DNA from: CAYPNF01 sp964411985
Lineage (GTDB): Bacteria > Verrucomicrobiota > Verrucomicrobiia > Limisphaerales > J093
Direction of reading: 5' to 3'
NCBI GenBank assembly: GCA_964411985.1
Contig: CAYPNF010000008.1
Span: 62,001 to 126,000, forward strand
Length of the DNA stretch: 64,000 nucleotides
In this document: one piece after another, positions 34,255 through 43,854 of the stretch
Layout: each line of letters starts with the position of its first letter
How positions within the stretch are numbered: the first letter of the stretch is position 1
Notes under the pieces: generated by a model
Seen by the model: only the letters and a program-made list of their open reading frames with translations
What the model was told of the DNA's origin: nothing
Database searches by the model: none
Made by a program: the position numbers and the translations under genes

Positions 34255-34283
34255 CGCTACGTGGAGACTCTGCATTAGAGTCA

Positions 34284-34306
34284 TCCTCCCTGCAAGAGCG
34301 GGAGGA
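34284..34306 (+). terminator. Hairpin after nadE
   Basis: TCCTCCC and GGGAGGA form a 7-bp stem with a 9-nt loop 30 bp after the nadE stop, without a U-tract. It may be a weak terminator before the fucose gene. Confidence 0.35.
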
Positions 34307-34359
34307 CGTTGGGAGGGGTTTGACAATCGGACTACGGTATAGCTGATCGAAGGATCGAA

Positions 34360-35295
34360 ATGGAGAAGAACGCTCGGGTATATGTTGCAGGTCACGGAGG
34401 GATGGTGGGAAGTGCCATCTGGCGTGAGTTGGAAAGGCAGGGGTTCAAGAATCTCATTGGTAAGACCAGGGCTGAGCTGGACTTGCTGAATCAGGCTGCG
34501 GTTCGTGCCTTCTTCGCGGAGTACCGCCCTGAGTATATCTACCTGGCTGCGGCAAGAGTGGGCGGGATTTTGGCCAACAGCCAGCAACCAGCCGATTTCC
34601 TCTACGAGAACCTCGTTCTGGAGTGCAACCTGATCCACGAGGCTCATCGATGTGGTGTGCGGAAACTACTCTTTCTTGGCAGCTCCTGCATTTATCCCAG
34701 GCTAGCTCCGCAGCCGCTGCAGGAAACATCTCTTCTCTCGGGACCTCTCGAACCCACTAACGAGTGGTATGCCATCGCCAAGATTGCCGGGATCAAGCTC
34801 TGCCAGGCCTATCGCCGCCAGCACGGCTGCGATTTCATTTCCGCCATGCCCACAAATCTTTATGGTCTGAACGACAACTACGATTTGCAGACGTCCCACG
34901 TGTTGCCGGCCTTGATTCGGAAGTTCCACGAGGCGAAACTCACCGGGGCATCCAAGGTGGTATGCTGGGGGACCGGCAGCCCGAGGCGGGAGTTCCTGTT
35001 TGCTGATGATTTAGCGCGCGCGTGCGTCTTTCTGATGGAGAACTACAGCCAGGAGCCGTTAATCAACGTGGGAGCGGGGGAGGATATGGAGATTCGCGAG
35101 TTGGTCGAGGTCGTGCGAAAGGTGGTCGATTACTCGGGTGAAGTGGTCTGGGATACCGCCAAACCTGATGGCACTCCGAGGAAGCTTTTGGACAGTAGTC
35201 GGATCCTGGAGATGGGTTGGCGTCCTTCTGTAGAACTGGAACATGGGGTTCGGTTGGCTTATCAGGATTACCTGAGGTCGCTTTCGTCAGAATAG
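34360..35295 (+). CDS. fcl: GDP-L-fucose synthase
   Basis: A 311-residue SDR epimerase-reductase: NADP motif GHGGMVG (residues 11-17), GSSCIYP (Cys110), and catalytic Tyr137 and Lys141 (YAIAK), with PTNLYGLNDNYD typical of Fcl/WcaG. It converts GDP-4-keto-6-deoxymannose to GDP-L-fucose (or colitose-type precursors). The preceding enzyme GDP-mannose dehydratase (Gmd) is not in the window. The product is probably a building block for the polysaccharide made by this locus. The O-antigen-ligase-like gene follows after 12 bp. Confidence 0.92.
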   Translation: MEKNARVYVAGHGGMVGSAIWRELERQGFKNLIGKTRAELDLLNQAAVRAFFAEYRPEYIYLAAARVGGILANSQQPADFLYENLVLECNLIHEAHRCGVRKLLFLGSSCIYPRLAPQPLQETSLLSGPLEPTNEWYAIAKIAGIKLCQAYRRQHGCDFISAMPTNLYGLNDNYDLQTSHVLPALIRKFHEAKLTGASKVVCWGTGSPRREFLFADDLARACVFLMENYSQEPLINVGAGEDMEIRELVEVVRKVVDYSGEVVWDTAKPDGTPRKLLDSSRILEMGWRPSVELEHGVRLAYQDYLRSLSSE

Positions 35296-35307
35296 AAGAC
35301 AGGTATC

Positions 35308-36822
35308 ATGTCCTCCACCAGCCAACAGCGCACGCCAGCTTCCTATCGCATCGCGGATGCGGTGAGTGGGATTCTGTTGTGCGTAATGATTGTCTTCTCG
35401 CCTTGGGCTTTCGGGACGACTCAGCCCTGGGCCATCTGGACCATGAACGCGGGAGGTTACCTCCTGGGACTCGGTCTGATCGTGAAGTGGTCGATTCGGT
35501 GGAAGACGGGATACGAACCGGCTCGTTGGGGCGAGGCCAAAGCCAAGTGGTTCACCGTCTCGCTCGCAGTATTGACGGTACTGATCCTGGGGTGGTGCCT
35601 GACTAGCGCCGTCAACGCGCGTGCCTACTACCTACCTGGCGAGGCTCGGTTCGAATACCAGGAGAAATTCGTGGCTTGGCTGCCCCACAGCTATAGCGCT
35701 CGCTGGACTTGGAACTACTTCTTCAACTATCTGGCCATGGCCTTTTCTTTTTGGGCTGCCAGAGACTGGATCTTGGGCAAGACCCGGCGCGAACGGCATC
35801 TTGGTTGGGAGAAAGAGGAGGGGCGGAACAAGGGGAAACGGGAGCGCGGCGGCGAGCACGTCGAGTTTGAGAATGCAAACGAAGGCGGCATCCCAGACCG
35901 GCTTCGAATTCTCTTGTGGGTCTTGTGCATCAATGGAGGAGTCCTGGCCTTGGAGGGAATCCTGCAGCGACTTGATGGCACCAACAAACTGTTGTGGTTG
36001 GTGCAGCCTTTGATCAACAACACTGCGGAGGCTCAGTTCGGGCCTTATGCTTATCGGTCGAATGCCGCTCAATACCTCAACATAGTATGGCCGCTCTGCC
36101 TTGGCTTTTGGTGGGTACAGCGGGAGCGTGCCAGGCTGACGAGGAGGACGAGTGCTCGCGCTGGAGGATCGCCTCATATCTTGTTGCTCCCGCTCGCGAT
36201 CCTCATGGCGGCCGCTCCTATTGTTTCCACGAGCCGGGGCGGAGCGCTGGTGAGCCTGGGGGGGCTACTGTGCAGTATGATCATTCTGATCGTTGCAAAC
36301 CGCGGCAAATGGTGGTTGCACCTCACTACTCTCGCGGTTTTCCTCAGTGCCATTGCTCTTGGCGTCTACCTGGGATGGGATACCTTGCGTCCCCGGCTCC
36401 TAAACCTCTTTGCCGATGACATGAGTGGTCGCAAGGAGATCTATGAGAATACCAGCGGTATGGTGGAGGAGTACGGGTGGTTCGGATCGGGTCCGGGTTC
36501 TTTTCGGTCCTTATACCAATTCTATCGCAAGACACCAGACCAGAAGTGGCAGGCTTTTCTGCATGACGATTTGCGGGAGACGGTCATCACTTTTGGCAAA
36601 GCCGGCTCGGCGTTCCTCTGCGCTGCCCTTCTGCTGGGATGGAGCGGTTGGCTGTGGAGGGGAGGCATTCCGGTCCGGTGGGTATTTGGCGCGTCTCTGT
36701 GGGTCGCTCTGGGAGGGTGTCTCGTGCATGCAAAGTACGACTTTCCTCTGCAGGTCTACTCGGTGCTGTTTCTCTTTCTGACGCTTTGCGCCATTTCCAT
36801 TACCATCTCGCGCTCGCGATAG
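35308..36822 (+). CDS. O-antigen ligase / Wzy-like polymerase membrane protein
   Basis: A 504-residue polytopic membrane protein with about ten hydrophobic segments and a soluble charged loop (~residues 150-195, rich in Arg/Glu/Lys). The segment VSTSRGGALVSLGG is the signature of the Wzy_C/O-antigen ligase (WaaL) superfamily, and a large loop follows (MVEEYGWFGSGPGSFRS). Such proteins polymerise or transfer undecaprenyl-linked glycans at the periplasmic face. Whether it is a polymerase or a ligase cannot be settled from sequence. Its end overlaps the next gene by 37 bp. Confidence 0.78.
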   Translation: MSSTSQQRTPASYRIADAVSGILLCVMIVFSPWAFGTTQPWAIWTMNAGGYLLGLGLIVKWSIRWKTGYEPARWGEAKAKWFTVSLAVLTVLILGWCLTSAVNARAYYLPGEARFEYQEKFVAWLPHSYSARWTWNYFFNYLAMAFSFWAARDWILGKTRRERHLGWEKEEGRNKGKRERGGEHVEFENANEGGIPDRLRILLWVLCINGGVLALEGILQRLDGTNKLLWLVQPLINNTAEAQFGPYAYRSNAAQYLNIVWPLCLGFWWVQRERARLTRRTSARAGGSPHILLLPLAILMAAAPIVSTSRGGALVSLGGLLCSMIILIVANRGKWWLHLTTLAVFLSAIALGVYLGWDTLRPRLLNLFADDMSGRKEIYENTSGMVEEYGWFGSGPGSFRSLYQFYRKTPDQKWQAFLHDDLRETVITFGKAGSAFLCAALLLGWSGWLWRGGIPVRWVFGASLWVALGGCLVHAKYDFPLQVYSVLFLFLTLCAISITISRSR

Positions 36823-37922
36823 TTCTCGTTGGAACTCTCTCAGGGTGTGCGCGCTGGCAGCCAGGCCATTACCCGATTGGGATCTACGGGGTATCGAACA
36901 CGAATGACTTTGCCGAAGTGAAAGCGGCGGGGTTTAACCTCGTTTTCGCGCCCGCCACTCAACACCACCTGGACGCTGCGAAGCAACAGGGGCTAAGAGT
37001 CTGTGCCAGCCCTGGCACTTCGGCGGGACCGGGCTTTGATGCTCTGGTGGCGCGCACTACGGTGAGCCGCTTGGACGGCCACCCCGCGCTTTGGGGATGG
37101 TACCTGATAGACGAGCCGGACTTCAACTACGTGCCCCCCGAGGATGTTCACGCGGCGAATCGGTTTCTGAAGGGGACTGGGATCAAGAAACCGACGGTTG
37201 TGGCCTTGTTTCAAGGGACTCAGGCTTTACCTTATGCCCATACTGCTGATGTAACGATGTTGGATCGTTACCCGATCCCCTGGCAACCCCTCTCCACTTT
37301 TAGCCAGCACTTGCGGATGGTGCGATACGCACTGGGGAACAAAAAACCGCTGATCGCGGTCATTCAGGCGTTCGATTGGACCTATTACTCTCATATCCTG
37401 AAGGTTCCTGGCCCATTTCGGCCTCCCTCCCGAGAAGAGCTACGGTGCATGACCTATTGTGCCCTGGCAGAAGGGGCAACTGGCCTGTTCTACTACACGT
37501 TTGAGGATAGTCGATGGCGTATTCGTGATCATCCCGAAACATGGGGGAATCTGAAACAGGTTGTGCGGGAGGTTCAGGAGCGCTCGCCCCTCTTTCAGGC
37601 CGAGCAGGTGTGGTGGCCCAGGCGCCAAAGGTACGAGGACCGTTCCCGGCAGTTGAATGAAGTTTTCCAGGGTAGCATCACGTGCGTGCGTCTTCGGATC
37701 GCGAAGGAGAGTCCGCTCATGCCCAAAGGAGATTATTTTGTGGCTGTGAACACGACGGATCGTTCGCATCGGTATTCGTTCCGGCTGCCTGAGGAACTGG
37801 GAGGACCGGTGGGTGTCTATGAGGAGGGGCGGAACTTGGAGCCGGACGCGGGTTGGGTTAGGGACGACTTTCTCCCTTACGCAGTACATGTCTACGGTCC
37901 GCTCGAGTCGCGTGGTCGCTAA
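36786..37922 (+). CDS. Lipoprotein with TIM-barrel glycoside-hydrolase-like domain
   Basis: About 378 residues. The start chosen is the TTG at 36786, which gives a clean lipoprotein signal (LALAIVLVGTLSGC); the upstream in-frame extension overlaps the membrane protein gene. The mature part begins YPIGIYGVSNTNDFAEVKAAG and contains GWYLIDEPDFNYVPPEDV, resembling clan GH-A barrels, with the acid/base-like Glu in DEPD. No family can be named safely. In polysaccharide loci such proteins trim or release polymer during export. Within its operon it overlaps the polymerase gene by 37 bp. Confidence 0.7.
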   Translation: MRHFHYHLALAIVLVGTLSGCARWQPGHYPIGIYGVSNTNDFAEVKAAGFNLVFAPATQHHLDAAKQQGLRVCASPGTSAGPGFDALVARTTVSRLDGHPALWGWYLIDEPDFNYVPPEDVHAANRFLKGTGIKKPTVVALFQGTQALPYAHTADVTMLDRYPIPWQPLSTFSQHLRMVRYALGNKKPLIAVIQAFDWTYYSHILKVPGPFRPPSREELRCMTYCALAEGATGLFYYTFEDSRWRIRDHPETWGNLKQVVREVQERSPLFQAEQVWWPRRQRYEDRSRQLNEVFQGSITCVRLRIAKESPLMPKGDYFVAVNTTDRSHRYSFRLPEELGGPVGVYEEGRNLEPDAGWVRDDFLPYAVHVYGPLESRGR

Positions 37923-37979
37923 CGTCTCTTTCGTAACTGTCCCCTCTGAACCCGGAACCCTGCTCTGCGAGTGCGCTAC

Positions 37980-39151
37980 ATGGAAAGAAATTCCTTTTCC
38001 TGGTGGCCGAGGATTGGCTGTTTACCACCTTTCGTATTCCCCTCGCGCAGGCTCTACTGAAGGTAGGCGCCGCTGTTTCGGTGGCTTGCAGAGTGGGAGA
38101 CAAGGGAGCTGAAATCAGGAGGCTGGGAATAGGAGTGTGCCCGGTCCCTTTTGCGCGAGAAAGCTTGTCACCAGCAGCCGTGATGAAGGGGGCGTGGGCT
38201 TTGCGGCGTGTTATTGTCCAGGAGAAGCCGGATCTGATCCATGCCGTGGCCCTTCGCCCGATTCTGCTGGGGTGGCTTGCTTTACTGCCTTCTCCGGGGA
38301 TCCCCGTCGTCAACGCGATCACTGGGCTCGGGAGCTTGTTCGCCTCGGAACACAGATCTTCGCGTCTTCGGTTGGCCCGAAGTGTGGTCTCTGGTGCGTT
38401 GCGCGGAGCGCTCAGGCATGCCCGGGCTTTTAACGTCTTTCAGAATGCAGAAGATCTGGCCGAGTTCCGTGGGAAACGGTATGTCACAGAGAACCGATCG
38501 TTCCTCATCCGAGGTTCGGGGGTTGATCTTGCGTGGCAACCCGTTCCCGAGCCGCGTGGAAGCAGTCCAGTGATCGTTTTTGTGGGCAGATTGCTGGCAG
38601 ACAAGGGGCTCCGGGAACTGGTAAGGGCGTCGTGGCTCTTGCAGCAGCAAGGCTTTGCGCATGTGCTGCGAATCGTCGGTGCGGAGGATGCCTGCAACCC
38701 AACCAGTCTCGGTCATGACGAACTAGAGAATTGGAAGCAGCATGATTGGATGGAATGGCTCGGGCGGCGCCACGATGTCCTGGCGGTGATGAGCGGTGCG
38801 AATATGGTGGTCCTGCCTTCTTATCGCGAAGGCCTTCCCAAAGTGCTGCTCGAGGCTGGCGTAGCTCAGCGTGCAGTCGTCACCACCGACGTTCCTGGGT
38901 GCAGGGAACTAGTGCGGCACGAAGAGAACGGTCTCCTTGTTCCGGTTCGGGATGCAGAACCTCTGGCAGAGGCGATGAAACGGCTTTGGCAGGACTCAGC
39001 CTTGCGAGATCGGCTTGCCAGGTGTCACCGGCAGGTGGTTTGTGAGCAGTACTCCATGGAGAAAGTGGTGCAGACTTACCTGGGCCTGTACCAGCGGATA
39101 TTCACATCATTTTCGGGGGCATTGACCGCCGAAGGGGAGAAGAGGGTTTAG
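37980..39151 (+). CDS. Glycosyltransferase family 4, start region frameshifted
   Basis: The GT4 frame runs to 39151 and includes VIFVGRLLADKGLRELV and the nucleotide-sugar site SYREGLPKVLLEAG. Its expected first strand is encoded just upstream (KKFLFLVAEDWLF), but the only ATG, at 37980, is one base out of frame with it; adding one A to GGAAAG (37982-37987) gives MEKKFLFLVAEDWLF. As sequenced, translation can only begin at the GTG at 38003 (382 residues), losing the first Rossmann strand. The enzyme would add a sugar to the lipid-linked repeat unit on the cytoplasmic side. The next gene follows after 2 bp. Confidence 0.75.
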
Positions 39152-39153
39152 GC

Positions 39154-40317
39154 GTGCAGATTGATCGCTTGCGACATCCACATCGGATTCACCTTTCTGT
39201 GCCTCACATGGGTGGAGATGAAGAGGTGTTCATTCATCAGGCTTTTCAGAGTAATTGGCTCTCCACCTGTGGGCCTAACCAGGATGCGCTCGAGCACGAG
39301 TTCTCCGACCTCACCGGCTTGCCTTCTCTCGCCGTAGTCAACGGCACGGCTGCACTGCACCTTGGTCTGAGGCTCCTGGGTGTGCAACCCGGCGACGAAG
39401 TCGTAGTCCCCACCCTGACGTTTGTCGCGTCGGTTAACCCGGTTCTCTACCAGAAGGCCGTTCCCGTCTTTCTCGACAGCGAGTCGGGTTCGTGGAATAT
39501 GGATCCCACGCTGTTGGCGGACTTCCTGAAGAGGCGTGCCTCCAAGGGGCGGCTACCGAAGGCGGTCATGGTGGTTCACCTTTATGGCCAGTGTGCGGAC
39601 TTGGATTCGATCCTGGAGAGTTGTCGGCGATACGAGGTTCCGCTTCTGGAGGACGCTGCGGAAGCGTTGGGCGCCACTTACAAGGGAAAGCCAGCGGGTA
39701 CGGTGGGAAACGTGGGGGCATTCAGCTTCAACGGCAACAAGATCGTAACGGCCACGAGCGGTGGAATGCTGGTGAGTGGCGACCCATCCCACGTGGAACA
39801 GGCCCGGCACTGGAGCACACAGTCGCGCGATCCAGATCCGGGCAGAAACTATGTGCATTCCGAAGTGGGCTACAATTACCGACTGAGCAATGTGCTGGCG
39901 GGTATCGCGCGGGCTCAACTGAAGCTCCTTCCTGAGCGAATTGAACAACGCCGGGCTGTGGCTCAGCGTTACCAACAGGCATTTGCGGATCTTCCGGGCA
40001 TCGAGAGTATGCCTGAGCCAAACTATGGAAAGAGCACAAAGTGGTTGAGTTGCTTCCTGGTGGACGAGTCACGGTTCGGGGTATCAGCGACCGAGATCAT
40101 CGCTCGTTTGGAAGCCGCGAATGTCGATTCCCGGCCCGTTTGGAGACCCATGCATACCCAGCCCCTGTTTCGGAAATGTGAAGTCCTAGGTGGGGAAGTG
40201 GCGGAAGATCTGAATCGGAGAGGAGTGTGTTTGCCCAGCTCGAGCAACCTCACAGCGGAGGAACAGGATTTTGTCATACGGGTGGTGCGAGGGTGTCAGA
40301 AGAGGCCTCGGGACTAG
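39154..40317 (+). CDS. DegT/DnrJ/EryC1 sugar aminotransferase
   Basis: A 387-residue PLP enzyme starting with GTG. Lys196 in SFNGNKIVTATSGGM is the PLP-binding lysine, and LLEDAAEALGATYKGKPAG carries the cofactor-contacting Asp. It resembles the PglE/LegC/EpsN group, which transfers an amino group from glutamate to a 4-keto (or 3-keto) nucleotide sugar. A matching 4,6-dehydratase is not seen next to it. Directly downstream are genes for an acyl carrier protein, a ligase, a reductase and an acyltransferase, so the new amine is the likely acylation site (inference). Confidence 0.88.
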   Translation: MQIDRLRHPHRIHLSVPHMGGDEEVFIHQAFQSNWLSTCGPNQDALEHEFSDLTGLPSLAVVNGTAALHLGLRLLGVQPGDEVVVPTLTFVASVNPVLYQKAVPVFLDSESGSWNMDPTLLADFLKRRASKGRLPKAVMVVHLYGQCADLDSILESCRRYEVPLLEDAAEALGATYKGKPAGTVGNVGAFSFNGNKIVTATSGGMLVSGDPSHVEQARHWSTQSRDPDPGRNYVHSEVGYNYRLSNVLAGIARAQLKLLPERIEQRRAVAQRYQQAFADLPGIESMPEPNYGKSTKWLSCFLVDESRFGVSATEIIARLEAANVDSRPVWRPMHTQPLFRKCEVLGGEVAEDLNRRGVCLPSSSNLTAEEQDFVIRVVRGCQKRPRD

Positions 40318-40335
40318 CGCAACAGTAAGAGCGTC

Positions 40336-40611
40336 ATGAATCAAGCGGAGTGTTTCAGAATGGTGGAAGGTTTGGTCTTGTCGGTTCACCGGAGGAACGG
40401 AGGGAATTTGACGGAGTTGGATGGAAGTCTAAGACTCCTGGATGCGCGACTTCTGCTTGATTCCCTGGATCTCGCTGAGATCATGGTTGCGTTGGAGCGG
40501 GCGTCGGGAGTTTCTCCTTTTGATGCGGAGCCCCCCCCGAGGAGTTGGTCGGAGGTTGTAACCGCGTTGGGCGGCAAGACGAACTGCTCCGACCTGCCCA
40601 AGGCGCCATGA
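40336..40611 (+). CDS. Acyl carrier protein
   Basis: A 91-residue carrier with the phosphopantetheine attachment Ser43 in LLLDSLDLAEIMVALE. It is a dedicated ACP, not the fatty-acid AcpP, judging by context and a divergent sequence. Its stop overlaps the start of the adenylating enzyme (ATGA at 40608). It would carry an acyl group activated by that enzyme, reduced by the SDR and passed to the sugar by the acyltransferase. Confidence 0.8.
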   Translation: MNQAECFRMVEGLVLSVHRRNGGNLTELDGSLRLLDARLLLDSLDLAEIMVALERASGVSPFDAEPPPRSWSEVVTALGGKTNCSDLPKAP

Positions 40612-41711
40612 GAGGTGTGATGGCGACTCAGAACCTTTACCGTTCAAGTCAGGACAGCGGGTCGGAGGCATCTTACGACCCTCTCTCGGTTCGTAGTTTG
40701 GAGGACCTTGGCCAGGCATTTGGACTTCTTGAACAGGGGCGCAACATACTTCTGCTCAGCGGTGGGTACAATCCAGGAAGTGCACCCCCTGCCGCACCTG
40801 TCGGTGGGTGGCTTGGACTGACATCATCGGGATCCACCGGGGTTCCAAAGACGGTTTGGGTTCATTGGGAAACACTGAAAGCTCAAGTCTCTCAGTCATC
40901 GCTCTACAGGGAGTGGACTTGGGCTTCCCCCTTTCTTCCCTCAACCTACGCGGGCGTCCAGGTTGCGCTCCAGGCTTGGCACTCATCAGGACGGGTCGTG
41001 CAGTTGGGCCTGGCTTGGCCCGATTGCGTGCGACGCATTCTCGAGGAAAGGGTCGATGCTCTTTCCTGCACACCCACCTTCATCGACCTGTTGATGCAGA
41101 ACGCCAGTGATGCCCCCGACACGGGCCTTGGTCTAAGACAAATCACACTGGGAGGTGAGCCCTTAAGGCCCCGGCTAGGTGAGCGCCTTTCGCGGAGTTT
41201 TCCTCGCACCAGATTTACTGTCCTCTATGCCTCGGCGGAACTGGGCTTGCTGATGAGGACGCATCGACTGGATGGGTGGTATGAATTGAGCTCGCTTTCC
41301 CGCTTGCACCCGCGATGGGACGTCAGAGAGGGACAGCTATTCGTGTTCCATAATGGTGAATGGCGAGGCACGGGCGATCTGGTTGAACTCGCCACAGATC
41401 GGGTACGGGTGATCGGGAGGGCCGACGCTGTGGCGAATGTGGCGGGGGTGAAGGTCTCTCTGGCTGAGGTCACCGATTTGGCCGAAGGAGTAGCCGGAGT
41501 GAGAAGGGCTCAGGCATTTGCCAGGCCCAACGCCGTCACGGGTCAGGTTGTCGGGCTTCGCTATTCATTTGAAGGGGCTGTGAACCCCACGGCTATGCTT
41601 GAGGTTCTGCAGTTGACTTTGCGAAAACGACTAAGAAAAGAGGCATGGCCAAGGATTTGGGAATTGGATTCCGTGGACCCTGTCAACAACGCCAAACGTG
41701 CTCTCCAATGA
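40608..41711 (+). CDS. Short AMP-dependent acyl-ACP/CoA ligase
   Basis: A 367-residue ANL-superfamily adenylating enzyme, shorter than the usual ~500 because the N-terminal ~100 residues are missing. The ATP loop SSGSTGVPK lies near residue 75, GGEPLRPRL and YASAELGLL follow, and the C-terminal hinge (IGRADAVANVAGVKVSL) and terminal Lys of NAKRAL are present. It probably loads a short acyl chain on the adjacent ACP. ATGA overlaps on both sides (40608 and 41708) show tight coupling. The truncated N-domain resembles small ligases in glycan and polyketide loci. Confidence 0.75.
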   Translation: MRGVMATQNLYRSSQDSGSEASYDPLSVRSLEDLGQAFGLLEQGRNILLLSGGYNPGSAPPAAPVGGWLGLTSSGSTGVPKTVWVHWETLKAQVSQSSLYREWTWASPFLPSTYAGVQVALQAWHSSGRVVQLGLAWPDCVRRILEERVDALSCTPTFIDLLMQNASDAPDTGLGLRQITLGGEPLRPRLGERLSRSFPRTRFTVLYASAELGLLMRTHRLDGWYELSSLSRLHPRWDVREGQLFVFHNGEWRGTGDLVELATDRVRVIGRADAVANVAGVKVSLAEVTDLAEGVAGVRRAQAFARPNAVTGQVVGLRYSFEGAVNPTAMLEVLQLTLRKRLRKEAWPRIWELDSVDPVNNAKRALQ

Positions 41712-42424
41712 AACGTTACTTGGTTACGGGCGGCTCACGAGGAATCGGGCTGGCGGTCTGTGCGGAGCTTCTCCGACAAGGCCACGAGGTGCTTGCGACC
41801 TCCAGGCACCTCTCAGAGGACTTGAAGGTGTTGTTCAGGTCCCATGAAGGCAGGCTGCGCCATGTGGAGGCGGACCTGGGCTCCCCGGGGGCGACGAATC
41901 GGTTGTCGGCCGAGGGGAGATTGCTCGATGGTTTCGATGGTTTCGTGGCGAATGCTGCAGTTGGTACCGAAGGGTTGCTCACCCTTAGCTCTGAGAAGGC
42001 GATCCGTGAGTGTCTGGAGGTGAACCTCATTTCTACCCTTCTTTTGTGCCGTGAGGTGTTGAAGGGGATGTTGGAGCGAGGTGGAAGCATCGTCCTCGTG
42101 TCCTCAGTCGCAGCACGATGTGGCTTTACAGGGCTTTCTGTTTACAGCGCCTCGAAGGGAGCTTTGCTAGCTCTTTCGCGTTCGCTTGCAAGGGAGTACG
42201 GTTCGCGTGGTATCCGGGTTAACTGTGTACTGCCCGGCTTTGTGGATACCGAAATGACTGTGCGTATGCCGGAGGATGATCGTGCGAGGGTACTTCGGAG
42301 AACTCCCCTTGGGAGGATCGCCGAATGCCAGGATATCGTAGGTGCGATTACGTTCCTCCTCTCCGATCAGGCAAGGCACATCACCGGCACGGAGGTGGTG
42401 GTGGATGGAGGGTTGTCGGCGTGA
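41708..42424 (+). CDS. SDR-family 3-oxoacyl reductase, FabG-like
   Basis: A 238-residue classical SDR from the ATG at 41708. NADP motif GGSRGIG (8-14), NAAVG, catalytic Ser near 132 (SSVAA) and Tyr146/Lys150 (YSASK); the end (TGTEVVVDGGLSA) is typical of FabG. It would reduce a 3-oxoacyl-ACP or a keto sugar. Since it lies between the ligase and the acyltransferase with stop-start overlaps on both sides, an acyl substrate on the ACP is favoured. Confidence 0.85.
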   Translation: MKRYLVTGGSRGIGLAVCAELLRQGHEVLATSRHLSEDLKVLFRSHEGRLRHVEADLGSPGATNRLSAEGRLLDGFDGFVANAAVGTEGLLTLSSEKAIRECLEVNLISTLLLCREVLKGMLERGGSIVLVSSVAARCGFTGLSVYSASKGALLALSRSLAREYGSRGIRVNCVLPGFVDTEMTVRMPEDDRARVLRRTPLGRIAECQDIVGAITFLLSDQARHITGTEVVVDGGLSA

Positions 42425-43074
42425 GTACTGGTGATCTACCGACTGAGTTCCGGCCCGGGACTACGCTGATACCTGAAGAGTTGCGATGGCTGGGCAGTTG
42501 CGGGATTGGCGTAAAGGTTTTCCGAGGATGTCGGTTAATCCCGCCGGAAAGAATCTGCATCGGGGACCATTCCCAGATCGATGAGGGCGTGTGGGTCTAC
42601 GCTGGAGCTGGCGTCACCATAGGGCGCCACGTGCATCTGGCGCTCGGGAGTTCGGTCTCCGGAGGTGGAATGTGCCATATTCATGATTTCGTTGGGATCG
42701 GAATAGGCGTGAGGATTATCACTGGCTCGGAAGTGGTACACCAGGGGATGCTCACGAATCCTACCGTCCCTGCTGAGCTGCGGCTTGTGCGGAGAGGGCA
42801 GGTCACAATCGGTCGCCATGCAGTACTATTTACGAACAGTGTCATACTGCCTGACGTCGTTGTGGGAGAGGGGGCCGTGGTGGCCGCTGGTTCCCTAGTC
42901 CACCGGGACCTGAAACCTTGGGGAGTCTACGGCGGGACTCCTCTCGTGCAGGTTGGCGTTCGAGAGCCAAGTAGCGTGTTGAAAGCTGAGACCGATCTGT
43001 TTTCGGGGCGCAGGAACAGCAGCTCTGGTGTCGGCGACATATTTCCGCTGGGCGGCGAATGTGACGGCATATGA
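42421..43074 (+). CDS. Hexapeptide-repeat acyltransferase
   Basis: A 217-residue protein, start GTG at 42421 overlapping the SDR stop (GTGA). Residues ~45-185 show left-handed beta-helix repeats (ICIGDHSQIDEGVWVYAGAG, VTIGRHAVLFTNSVILPD, VVVGEGAVVAAGSLV), with His in CHIHDF as probable catalytic base. It is similar to WbbJ/NeuD-type O- or N-acyltransferases. It is the likely final step, moving the acyl group to an amino or hydroxy sugar. Its end overlaps epsI by ATGA. Confidence 0.82.
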   Translation: MSTGDLPTEFRPGTTLIPEELRWLGSCGIGVKVFRGCRLIPPERICIGDHSQIDEGVWVYAGAGVTIGRHVHLALGSSVSGGGMCHIHDFVGIGIGVRIITGSEVVHQGMLTNPTVPAELRLVRRGQVTIGRHAVLFTNSVILPDVVVGEGAVVAAGSLVHRDLKPWGVYGGTPLVQVGVREPSSVLKAETDLFSGRRNSSSGVGDIFPLGGECDGI

Positions 43075-43850
43075 GAGTATTCCCTGCAATCCTGATGACT
43101 GTATTGGTGGTGGGTCTGTGGGCCTTCCCCCGAGTGTGGTATACACGAAGTGCGACTGCTGGAGAGATGGCATGGCTGTCTGAGCAAACGGAGATTGGGG
43201 GCTGGAAGTTGAAGCCCGTCCCGGTGTCGGAGTCTGCGGAAAAGGTTCTGGTGGCTGATCGGTTGGTCAACGCCGAGTTTTCCGCAGTGGATGGTAGACT
43301 GGTGAGGGTTTTCTCCGCCAAGCGGTACGAAGAGAAATCCGATGACATCGGGCTGTTCGTCCACACCCCTGACCGATGTTGGACCGAGGCCGGATGGAAG
43401 ATGGATCCCGTCTCTCCGGACCACGTTGAGGTACTGGTTCAGGGCCTGAAGATTGGATTTGAGCGGCGCGTTTTTGCTGCCGCAGGCCGCAGAGAGTTGG
43501 TCTATTTCGGCGGATTGGTCAAAGGTCAGCCGCTCCCCTATCGCTTGGATCACAACCTGTCGGTCGGCATGCGCCATGCCCTTCGGGTCGCCCCAAATTC
43601 CACTGGCACAAGCCTCAGGGCTTCCGACAGTCGGTTTTGGCAAAGGGTCCTGGACTCTTTCCTCAGCAGGAGTCCTCTGCTCGGACCCAAGCAATTCGTA
43701 CGCGTTTCAACGCCCGTGGTGGATGCCGAGTTGGCAGGGGCAGATGCCCTGCTTGTCGATTTCCTCGGTAAATGGTTGAAGGTCGCCGATTACCATCAGG
43801 AGTTGGAAACATGGCGCGAAACCCGTGGACGGGTGGCGCGCCAGGAGTAG
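43071..43850 (+). CDS. Exosortase-associated protein EpsI
   Basis: A 259-residue protein with an N-terminal membrane anchor (FPAILMTVLVVGLWAF) and a periplasmic EpsI domain, including VHTPDRCWTEAGW, the conserved HxPxxC-type motif. EpsI accompanies exosortases; in many systems it is fused to the exosortase C-terminus, here it is separate. Its role is unknown but it is needed for exopolysaccharide export in Methylobacillus (family knowledge). It overlaps the acyltransferase by 4 bp and the exosortase start follows after 4 bp. Confidence 0.82.
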   Translation: MRVFPAILMTVLVVGLWAFPRVWYTRSATAGEMAWLSEQTEIGGWKLKPVPVSESAEKVLVADRLVNAEFSAVDGRLVRVFSAKRYEEKSDDIGLFVHTPDRCWTEAGWKMDPVSPDHVEVLVQGLKIGFERRVFAAAGRRELVYFGGLVKGQPLPYRLDHNLSVGMRHALRVAPNSTGTSLRASDSRFWQRVLDSFLSRSPLLGPKQFVRVSTPVVDAELAGADALLVDFLGKWLKVADYHQELETWRETRGRVARQE

Positions 43851-43854
43851 CGCT

